From contig CM066312.1 in NCBI GenBank assembly GCA_033807775.1, positions 27,811,696 to 27,875,695 of the forward strand: a stretch of DNA of 64,000 bases, written 5' to 3'. This stretch comes from Saussurea involucrata (Eukaryota; Streptophyta; Magnoliopsida; Asterales; Asteraceae). A model generated the notes under the pieces. The model saw only the letters and a program-made list of their open reading frames with translations, made no database searches and was not told where the DNA came from. Position 1 is the stretch's first letter, and every line of letters starts with the position of its first letter. The translations under genes were made by a program, and so were the position numbers. Below are positions 55,701 to 64,000 of the stretch, piece after piece.

Positions 55701-56814
55701 ATGAACCTGAAGAAGAACTGCTCTCTCACAACAAAACACCTTCCTTGGCTCCTCAAACGCTAAATGAATAAGAACTGAAAAGAAGAGAAACAATGATCAA
55801 ACAGCTTGAAGATAAGCGAATCATTCCTGGCCCTCGTTTCAAAATAACAAGAAAGGAAGTCGCTGAACACTTCAAAGCTGAAAAACAACTCGCCGATCGA
55901 AAGAGAGACGAAGAAAGAGATAAAGATTATGCTATTGAGCTTGTCCAATAATAGGTGAAAGACCCTGAACTGAAGAAGACTCGCATCTCAGTTCAACGTC
56001 AATTGTGGAAGGATGCCCAAAAGATCGTTGAGCAGAAGACCAATGTATATGACTCAACCCTGGTATGGTGCAAAGAAAGATTAATGGATCGATATCGGGT
56101 CTCTATAATCAACAAAGTGAACATCAGAGGAAGGATGTCATTAAACGTTCCAGTTGTTGACGTCGACATATTCAGAAAGAATGGTAATAAGGAAACCATC
56201 TACGCTTCATCGATCAGCAAGTACGGTTTATCTGAGTGGTTAGAGATACGAATAGCCATTCAGCGATCACGCTCAACCTTTAAAGACCATGTCGAGAAAG
56301 TTTTAAATAAACAGATCGAATTGGTTACATCTGTTGTGGATATTCCTCCTCCTCCTCTTCCTGCTCCTACTCAACGAAGAAGGCCTGTTGCAAAGAAAAA
56401 GATAACTCTTTCAGACTCAGGTCCTCCTATCAGAAACGAAACCGGAATTGGCTTTTCACGCGAATAAATTCTTGGTCCTGAACCTAATCTCTCAGTACTC
56501 GATGTCACTTTGCCCCTGGTGAACGCTTTGTCCCTGGAAAAGTCTTAAGCGATCCATATGGTATCTTCTTCTGAGACTACGATGGACGAGAATGCTTTCA
56601 ACGCATCCTTGAGCTTCCCATCACTCCTATCGAACAGCTCAGGGATCTCGTCTATTGGTTCGGTTTTAGAGATGATCTTCTCAGACACTTCATTAAGCCC
56701 CTGATCTTTAAAGAAGCAAAGCGAAGACGGGATCTTGGAGAAAAAGTCCCTGACAGGATGATACCTACCATAAAATCCCTTGATGAACTTCTCATTAAGG
56801 ATGAACCTGTATAG
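52796..56814 (+). pseudogene. Element F env-like ORF (Sirevirus third ORF), broken
   Basis: ATG 52796 (MASSKSPTAQSPTPSEST). N-terminal module: NLLAQFWYTARRAQIKIDVI, then ITPGAIRCALNLPGS. TAG at 53288-53290, then degraded frames with recognisable text. 53578-54396 is Ser/Thr/Pro-rich with KRKPSGTPLGAPKPKKSSKK. 54406-54819 is a Ser/Thr-rich coiled coil with repeated SINTL/TTL heptads. Then come an Asp/Glu-rich acidic block (55130-55260) and a C-terminal part (55955-56467) with QRQLWKDAQKIVEQKTNVYD. The last readable stretch ends at TAG 56812-56814. Many stops. No obvious membrane segment. Confidence 0.7.
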
Positions 56815-57088
56815 CTGATAGGATTCCCTGTAATTCCTCTATCTTTATCAGCCTATATCTTTTGTACTTGTAAATTTTATTTGCTGTACTTGTAATTTTT
56901 CTACTTCCCTCTGTAACTTATACGAAGTTTAAAGAAAAATTTCAGCGAATGTACTTTACTCCACCAGTACTTAAAAGATCCCCGAAAAAAGTAAATGGGA
57001 CAAATATTTTATGAGTCCTTTTTATCCTTATGTTTTCATACTTAGCAATTTTTTTTTGTTGCTATGTCATAATCAAATAGGGTGGGAT
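56815..57088 (+). other. Element F 3' tail and polypurine tract
   Basis: AT-rich tail without gene; AATAGGGTGGGAT (about 57076-57088) abuts the LTR and serves as PPT, weaker than the GGGGGAG tracts of the other elements. Confidence 0.75.
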
Positions 57089-57996
57089 TGTTGATCCAAA
57101 CCCTCAATGATTTGATAATGACTCTCTATCGCTGATAAGTGCTATGTCTCTACAGTACCGCTGATAGGAAACTCATGTTCTTTAACTTACATATTCAGCG
57201 ATACTGTTCATCAGCAAGCCCTGAGCCTGTTCAGTCTTACTGATGATCGCTGATAGTTTTAGTTGTTTACTTATGATCCCTGAAGACAAGTTTCACATCA
57301 TTTATGTTCTACGCTGAAGTCAAAGATCAAGCCAAAGAACCAGCGACAAGTCTACTAATGAACTGATGTGGATATCAGCGAAGCCAAGACCTATCCACTC
57401 AACGTGAAGTTTCAAGTAGAAGATTTCAGCGAACGCTGAACTTTATCACTCGCGGATAAAGAACTATTCAGCGAGCGCTGATCATGAAGTCTTCCTCTAC
57501 AAGTTACTTTTGTCTTATCCCCTTGCACATCTCCGTACGATCTGTCAGAATGGACATCCCTTTTGTCCAGAATCGTACAACCAACTCTAATTCTACACTA
57601 TTCATCATACGGCTACTAGGTTGTCTACCAAGGTCAAACCATGCAACCAATCAGCTGCTGACACGTGTAAAGTAATACTTGTTGTGCAATAAATTCATGC
57701 AGTATATAAAAGAAACCCTACTTCATAAATGAAGAGCTCGGCCATTTCCTTCTTCTTACTATTCTGTGTGTTAGAATATTATCCTTAGTATTCTTATCTT
57801 CTCTCTATCTTAATTCTAGTGCAAGAAATCTTAGTGATTCTCTTAACTTGTTTAGATTAGGTTTACTTCTTAATCTTGTTCCGCAACAAGTTGTAAATTG
57901 TTTGATACATATCAATAAACAATTTAGAAAAGTAAAAATCGTGTGTTTGTATTCAACCCCCTTCTACAAACTTGTATAACCCTTTCGGGACCAACA
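57089..57996 (+). repeat. Element F 3' LTR
   Basis: TGTTGATCCA...GACCAACA, 908 bp; TATA TATATAAA at 57703-57710; followed by CTTGG (57997-58001). Confidence 0.94.
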
Positions 57997-58001
57997 CTTG
58001 G

Positions 58002-61000
58002 TGTCACACCCCGCTAAAGCGGAAACACGAGGTTTAACAGCATAGGGTTTCATTCAAAAGGTAACAGACAACACCAACCACAACATTTAATACAGTAGTA
58101 CAAAATATTACATTACAACGTCTTAACCAAATTGTTCCAAAAAGAAGACGACGGATACAAAAATTAACAATAGAAGTTTTAAGGTTCTTGGTGTTGATGT
58201 CATCACACAATATGCACCCTACATGCCTTCACTTACTTATTAGTACCTGAAAAGCATGATAAAAAGAAAAGGGTCAACTACAAAGAGTTGGCGAGTTCAC
58301 AGGTTTTCGTATGCACTAAAAATAAATTTGTATGCAGAAATTGTTATTGTGAAACGTTTGTTCACATGAAGTTTAAGTAACCAGTTGTTCGAGTATTTGC
58401 ACAAGGTATAATGTATGCAATGAGGCCATAACATTGAGCCACTACCAAACCTTCCGACAAACCAACGCCCCTTATATTATTCACGTCCTACCTCAGCAGT
58501 GAAATAATTCCATATGGGTAAGACCGTTGTTCTTACTGGTAAAGTGCACTTCTAGCTCGTCAGCTTAAAGTGGGGTTTTCAATCCAAATAGCGCTACCCA
58601 CAAATACCATCGGCTCGTAATGAGTTAATAGGTAGTGTTTAACAAGTGGGGACTTTTTCATTTAAAACTCAAGCACATCAAAAAGTATACATACCTTAGT
58701 GCACAAACAATTTAAAATTAAGGTTCAACATTTCATAGCATAATTCAATCAATTTGAAATTCAATATCATGCTTTTCACCCCAAAATGTAACAAATGAGT
58801 AAAAAGGGGCTGTGAAAACTCACAATGTTCAGCAAAGGTTTCAAGAGTTGCCGCACGGTTGCACAATTGCCCGGTTCTAGGTCCTTCCTATGGAAGTGAA
58901 ACACATTATCAGTTTTGGGTCTAACTCTTAGGGCTAAAGCATTGCTTAGCTCATCATATCTTATAAAATGCCTTAGTGTTAGTTATTAAGTTTAAGTATT
59001 ATTTTGCGTTGATGATTACAAGTAATTATTGGTTTTAAAAGGTTTATAGAATTTTATTGTTACATAATAAAATTTATAGGTTATATATAGTATTTAATCC
59101 ATTGTACCATGTTTTATAATTCCTTATTTACCTTGTGTTTTATTCCAAGTTCAAATTCTTATAAATCTCTTACTTATTAGGGTATCATTCATACATTCAT
59201 ATACATGTATATATTTTTCTTATTTGGGGTTTTGACAAAATCTACAATTTATATGCTTTTTATCCTTCAGTATTCCTAAAAATCTCTTTTTCTTGAATTA
59301 GGGTTTTTACTTTTCTGTTGACAGAATTTAGGTCCACTTATGGTCATAATTAAATATTTTCTCGAATTATTTATTTAACCAAATTTTATATATTTTAATT
59401 TAATGTCTTAGGGAACTTCTGACATATGTAGCACCATTTTTAGAGGTAGTTAGGTATTTTAATCATTCCCAATAAGTTTAAGTGTCACAGCTATCAAGGC
59501 AGTCTGCACATTCTTTTTGTCACGCCCATTTGGAGGTTCAAATCTCAATATTTTTCAGTGATTCAAATTGGGTTTTAAACTTAACTCACAGATGTATCTT
59601 CCAGAAAACGTTCATCATTTTTGGTTATATATTAAGGGAGTTATGACTGTTTTAAGATAGAGACTTTACCATGCCAGATTCTGGTTTCTTGCACACTTAT
59701 CTTGGTTTGAATGGTTGAGACCTCAAATCTTAATATTTTTTAGTGAAACCACTTTTTTTGAAATATAACTCATTAAAATAAATTCTAGAAGAAAAATCAA
59801 GAATTTTAGTGGAATAATAAGAGAGTTATGACTGATTAAAGTAGAGATTTTACTCTGTCAGATTGTCTTTGCACTCTTAACTTCATATGGGTAGTTGAAG
59901 GGTCAAATCTCCGGTGTTTTTACATGAAACCACTTGGGTTTGAAACATAACACAATAAACAAAGCTCCAGAAGAAGAATCATATCACTTAGTTAAGTATT
60001 TTACAAGATATGGTCGGATAAAGTTCATGCATGTAATCTGCCAGAAACTAAAAATGCTTATTCATGGAAAATGAGTGTTTTTAGTTCTTTATTTTCACTC
60101 ATATGATTTTATTTGATTTGAAAACTCATTTACCATTACTTTATCATAGATTTTTAGGTCAAAATAATCCTTTAACTTTTATAAACACATGCATGAACTC
60201 ACACATCTCATATTATAGCAAAAACCCACATGCATGTAGTCAAAACTTCATTTTCTTGAGTTCTAGTTGTATGGATTATGGATTATCACCATTTGCTTGA
60301 CATTTAACATGTCATTGGTGATTAATCTACCATTAAAAGGTCCATGAAGGTCCAAGTTTCCAGAAACTTAAGAGTCATGAAGATAAAGTAAGAAAAAGAA
60401 GGAGAAACTACAAGAAAAAGGAAGAAAGTGAAGAAGAACACAAGGGAGATGACATTACTCACACTAGGGATGATATTTACCTTCAAAGATCTTCAAAAAC
60501 CAAATTTCTTGTGTAAGTTGAGGCTGAATTCGGCCAAGAGATAGAGAGAAGAGAGAATTTGAATATATATATATATATAGAGAGAGAGAGTGAATGGTAG
60601 GAAATGACAAATGGAGGGTTTTTCTTGAGAATTAGGGAAATTATAATGGGTGTGGGTTGGGCCAAAAGAGGGGGGCCGAATTAGGTCCTAATTTTTCTGG
60701 TTTATTTTAATTTTTTTATTAAGTGTTAATTAATATTGTATAAGTATATATATTATGTAATTTTATAAAAAAACTTGATTTAAAGTAGCTAAAACCTCAT
60801 TTATCTACTAAATTTTTGGTTTGATTATTTACAGTTTTAAAATTTTGATTTGGGTATATATAAACTATATATTTACTCCTCTTATTATTAATATTATTAT
60901 AATTAAACGTTAACTGTTCCAGTCGGCATTTTATAAGACAACTTAAGCAGTTACGTGCGGTAACTAGATTTTCTAAGCACGCTGTTGGAATTCTTAGGAA

Positions 61001-61112
61001 ACTAAAACCTTAGCCATCATAATTAAGTCATAATGAGTTATTTCTACATGTTAAGACATGTATTATGCTATTCAATTGCTAACCTGAGTGTTTTGGTTTG
61101 ACGGGTGTCACA
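58002..61112 (-). repeat. Element G 3' LTR
   Basis: Plus strand TGTCACACCC...GGGTGTCACA, 3111 bp, with the longer near-terminal inverted repeat TGTCACACC / GGGTGTCACA. AT-rich throughout, with a TA/GA microsatellite at about 60564-60592. Repeated text of about 190-200 bp (TGGTTGAGACCTCAAATCT, then GAAACCACTT) occurs near 59550, 59715 and 59895. No gene inside. Confidence 0.88.
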
Positions 61113-61871
61113 GTCTCCCCTTGTTAGAAGAATTTCGTCCCAAAATTTGATGGCACTTAGCTCTTGCGGTAATTTGAGTTTATATGCTACTGGACCAATC
61201 CTTTCAACTATTTCAAACGGGCCAATATATCTCGGACTCAGCATGCCTCTTTTTCCGAAGCGTACTAATCCTTTCCAAGGCGATACCTTTAGAAGCACTT
61301 TATCACCCACTTGGAATTCTAATGGCTTCCTGTGGTTATCTGCATAACTCTTCTGACGATCTCTTGCGGCTTTAAGTCTATCCTTGATAATTGAGATCTT
61401 GTCATTAGTCTCTTGAACGATTTCGGGCCTAGTCAATTGTCTATCGCCAATTTCCAACCAACTAAGTGGGGATCTACACTTGCGTCCATATAAGGCTTCA
61501 TACGGTGCACACTGAATGCTGGTATGATAGTTGTTGTTGTAGGAGAACACAACTAATGGTAGGTGAGTATCCCAACTTCCACCAAAATCTATCACACATG
61601 CACGCAGCATATCCTCTAGCGTTTGTATAGTTCTTTCTGACTGACCGTCCATTTGAGGATGGTAGGAAGTGCTCAAGTCCAAACGCGTACCCAACGCTTT
61701 CTGGAGTGATCGCCAAAACCGTGACGTAAAACGACTATCTCTGTCCGAGATGATGGAAATAGGCACTCCATGACGCATAATGAATTCATTGATGTAAATT
61801 TGTGCAAGCTTTTCCATCTTGTAGTCTTCCCGAATAGGAAGAAAATGTGCATATTTCGTAAGTCGGTCCAC
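61068..61871 (-). pseudogene. Element G integrase core and C-terminal domain, 3' end of pol deleted
   Basis: DDE integrase of Ty3/gypsy type. Catalytic residues visible: Asp at the start (VDRLTKYAHF region), Asp in IISDRDSRFTSRFW, Glu in DGQSERTIQTLEDMLRA. Then YEALYGRKCRSPLSW, the GPY/F-type segment SPRYIGPFEIVERIGPVAYK and LKLPQELS. The protein then jumps to IKFWDEILLTRGD and stops inside the LTR at 61068. In related elements IN is followed by TFHVSNLKKC-type text and, in chromoviruses, a chromodomain; that block is missing. The codon before this frame is TGA (61875-61877) where related elements have Trp. Confidence 0.88.
61113..61125 (-). other. Element G polypurine tract
   Basis: Minus strand AACAAGGGGAGAC directly against the LTR at 61112. 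Confidence 0.85.
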
Positions 61872-61877
61872 TATAAC

Positions 61878-62687
61878 TCAGATTGCGCCGTGTCCCATCC
61901 TAGTCCTGGGTAGCTTAGTTACGAAATCCATAGCTATTTGTTCCCATTTCCATTGGGGAATCATGGGTTGTGGTAATAGACCATATGGTTTTTGATGTTC
62001 GGCCTTAACTTTTGCACAATTTAAGCACTTATTTACGTACAAAGCGATGTCTTTCTTCATACCCGGCCACCAGTAGTATTCCTTTAGATCCTTGTACATC
62101 TTATCAGCTCCTGGGTGAATCGAATATCTTGATTTATGGGCTTCATCCAGAATTGTTGATCGTAGGTTATTAACATTTGGTATCCAAACTTTGTCTTCAA
62201 AGTAACGTACCCCATCTGACTTTGTTTCAAATCTAAGTTCCCAGTAATGTAGGGTCTCTTCCTTCAAATTCTCTGCTTTCAATGCTTCTTCTTGAGCTTC
62301 AAGAATTTGTGTCTTTAGACTCGTCTGAACGAACGCACCCATTGCTCGTACCCTTGATGGTTTCACCCTTTCCTTCCTGCTTAGTGCGTCGGCTACCACA
62401 TTAGCCTTGCCTGGGTGGTACTTTATTTCACAATCATAGCCGCTAAGCAGTTCAGCCCATCTTCTTTGCCTCATATTAAGCATTTCCTGGTCAAGGATAT
62501 GTTGAAGGCTTTTATGATCGGTGTAGACGGTGCATTTCGTGTCGTAAAGATAATGTCTCCAAAACTTGAATGCGAACACTACGGCTCCTAACTCTAGATC
62601 ATGAGTAGTATAGTTCTTCTCATGAACCTTAAGTTGCCTCGAAGCATATGCAATGACGTTGTCCTTCTGCATCAACATACACCACAA
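61878..62687 (-). pseudogene. Element G RNase H and integrase zinc-binding region
   Basis: 270 codons open. RNase H: YASRQLKVHEKNYTTHDLEL, VYTDHKSLQHILDQ, QRRWAELLSGYDCEIKYHPG, ANVVADALSRKE. The first acidic block lies just upstream (62700-62720). Then the linker and integrase zinc finger with IHPGADKMYKDLKEYYWWPG and CLNCAKVKAEHQKPYGLL, then the start of the core IAMDFVTKLP. The end is the TGA noted for the integrase entry. The alternative start shown by the frame is internal to pol. Confidence 0.87.
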
Positions 62688-63311
62688 ACCTTGGTGTGAT
62701 GCATCGCAGTAGACTACGAAATTCTCCGCGCCTTCTAGTAATGCCAGAATTGGTTCATTACATAACCTATGCTTAAGTGTTTGGAACGCTTCTTCTTGTT
62801 TCTCTCCCCAAATAAACTTCTTATCCTTTTGGGTTAATATCGTTAATGTTTGCGCAATTTTTGAGAAATTCGCAATGAATCGACGATAATAGCCTGCTAA
62901 ACCGAGAAGTTGACGAATTTATGTCGGGGTCTTCGGGGCTTCCCACTTCTTGATGGCCTCAGTTTTTGCCGGATCTACATGAATTCCCTTCTCATTAATC
63001 ACGTGGCCAAGTAAATGTACCTCACGAATCCAAAATTCGCATTTGGAGAAATTCGCATATAATTTCTGGTCTCAGAGCAGTTCTAGTACCAACTTTAGAT
63101 GTCGCTCATGATCCTCCTTGCTTTGCGAATAAATTAGTATATCATGTATGAACACGATCATGAACTCGTCCAAGTACGGTCTACAGACCCTGTTCATTAA
63201 GTCCATGAAGACAGCTGGTGCGTTGATTAGCCCGAAAGGCATAACTAGGAAGTCGTAATGGCCGTAACGAGTCCTAAACGCCGTCTTAGGAACCCACTTC
63301 TTCACGGACCC
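62688..63311 (-). pseudogene. Element G reverse transcriptase, C-terminal half, catalytic motif altered
   Basis: 63305 to 63072: VPKTAFRTRYGHYDFLVMPF, APAVFMDLMNRVCRPYLDEF, then FIHDILIYSQSKEDHERHLK. The RT catalytic box YxDD reads FIHD, so the first of the two metal-binding Asp is His. Downstream to 62688 the thumb/connection text (ANFSKCEFWIREVHLLGHV, LLGLAGYYRRFIANFSK) is readable, with stops near 63074 (TGA) and 62919 (TAA). Confidence 0.87.
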
Positions 63312-64000
63312 TCATTTGATGATATCCATATCGAAGATCAATTTTTTAGAAGTAGCACCTTGGAGTTGGTCGAATAGTTCATCGATTCGGGGAAGAGGGT
63401 ATCGGTTCTTGATGGTTAACTTATTGAGCTCTCTATAATCGATGCACATCCGCAAGGATCCATCTTTCTTTTTAACGAAAAGAACTGGGGCTCCCCATGG
63501 TGAAGAGCTAGGTCTTATAAGTCCTTTGTCGAGCAGCTCCTGGAGTTGTCCTGACAATTCCTGCATTTCCGATGGGGCCAAACGGTACGGTGATTTAGGC
63601 ACAGGTGCAGCTCCAGGAACCAAGTCGATGTGGAATTCGACTTGTCTTGACGGGTGTAATCCTGGTAGCTCATCCGGGAATACCTCGGGAAAATCCTGAA
63701 CTACCGGAAAATCCAGAATGCGTTTCTCTTCGATTTCCTTGACTATAACATGAGCCAAAAACGCGATGCATTCGTTTTTCAAGTACTTCCACATCTTCAT
63801 ACACGTCACTAACTTAAAGTTCTTTCCGGACTTCTCTCCATGCACGACGAGTGTTTCACCCTCTCGCAGCGGAATTCGGATGATCTTTTTGGAACAGCAT
63901 ATTTCAACTCGGTTTTTGGATAGCCAATCCATGCCCACGACTATGTCAAAGCTTCCTAGCTCAATTGGAATAAGGTCTATACTAAAGTTCTTATTAGCTA
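63312..64000 (-). pseudogene. Element G protease end and reverse transcriptase N-terminal half
   Basis: Runs off the right edge. Protease end DIVVGMDWLSKNRVEICCSK, then a linker to RT: DFPEVFPDELPGLHPSRQVE, VPKSPYRLAPSEMQELSGQL, GLIRPSSSPWGAPVLFVKKK, SLRMCIDYRELNKLTIKNRY and PLPRIDELFDQLQGA. Just after this the frame is lost: an extra A in an A-run (about 63346) shifts the LRSGYHQ-type block out of frame, giving a stop at 63312-63314, and a second indel restores the next part. Confidence 0.88.

Larger units (their letters stand above)
30228..57996 (+). mobile_element. Element F: Sirevirus-type Ty1/copia retrotransposon, full structure, interrupted by D and B
   Basis: LTRs 30228-31193 and 57089-57996, target duplication CTTGG on both sides (30223-30227, 57997-58001). 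Order: LTR, iMet PBS, gag, protease, integrase, RT (interrupted by D), RNase H, spacer (interrupted by B), env-like ORF, PPT, LTR. Without D and B it is about 12.9 kb, right for a Sirevirus with a third ORF. It is inserted at the end of element E's visible part, immediately beside the LTR of G. Confidence 0.93.
58002..64000 (-). mobile_element. Element G: Ty3/gypsy retrotransposon, probably chromovirus (Tekay-like), minus strand, 3' part
   Basis: A 3.1-kb LTR at the left, PPT, then pol read leftwards: integrase nearest the LTR, RNase H, RT and protease end at the window edge. Gene order PR-RT-RH-IN, LTR length and the integrase text fit a plant chromovirus. Gag, PBS and the second LTR are to the right, outside. 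Stops, frameshifts and a changed catalytic motif show it is dead. Its LTR starts exactly at the end of F's target duplication. Confidence 0.88.

Noticed and set aside
58002..61112. Host gene or promoter region between F and G
   Set aside because: The whole stretch is bounded by TG...CA LTR ends with a PPT outside the right end, so it is the G LTR; open frames inside are short.

Overview
This window reads as plant nuclear heterochromatin made entirely of nested transposable elements. I find no host gene, rRNA, tRNA or CRISPR array. The organism is a flowering plant. The Sirevirus-type Copia elements with long coiled-coil Gag and an extra 'env-like' ORF, beside a chromovirus-like Ty3/gypsy element with long LTRs, remind me most of Asteraceae (Artemisia/Tanacetum/Chrysanthemum/Lactuca-like). 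That placement is recognition by eye, not a database result.

Layout, with working names. The oldest host visible is Copia element E (+), seen from its protease at 23521 to its env-like ORF at about 30227. Inserted in E are an Athila-type Ty3/gypsy element (minus strand; gag at 1-1132, 5' LTR split between 1237-1611 and 22944-23520), a small hAT-like element (29563-30205), a second member of E's family, F (30228-57996, TSD CTTGG), and a Ty3/gypsy element G (minus; LTR 58002-61112, pol to the right edge). The Athila LTR was itself hit by Copia element A (about 1612-22943). A then received two non-autonomous elements: N1 (7795-13250, minus, TSD GTGAG) and N2 (14444-22380, about 2-kb LTRs and no coding capacity). 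F received two more: D (36172-41239, TSD TAAAG, gag only) and B (42794-52603, gag plus env-like ORF, no pol). The deepest nesting is E > Athila > A > N1/N2.

Coding content. Nearly every gene is retroelement gag, protease, integrase, reverse transcriptase, RNase H or the Sirevirus env-like ORF, and nearly all carry stops, frameshifts or deletions. F keeps an intact integrase D-D-E and a YVDD reverse transcriptase motif, but other lesions kill its polyprotein. A has lost everything between gag and the RNase H tail. G has FIHD where YxDD should be and has lost the 3' end of pol where a chromodomain would lie. The inserts in A and F (N1, N2, D, B) all lack pol, so they must have moved with proteins supplied from elsewhere.

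Most interesting signals. (1) In A, E, F and weakly B, the stretch before the env-like ORF looks like an internal promoter: bZIP-type ACGT palindromes, in E and F also CCAAT and TTTCCCGC, then a TATA box and a leader with possible splice sites. (2) Each element family is peppered with its own short self-complementary word (TTTTCGCAA/TTGCGAAAA in A and D; CACAGAG/CTCTGTG in N1 and B; TCAGCG/CGCTGA in E and F; CACAGTG in Athila; CTCGGT/ACCGAG in N2). (3) B pairs gag with an env-like ORF and has no pol. (4) F and G abut at one shared 5-bp target site.
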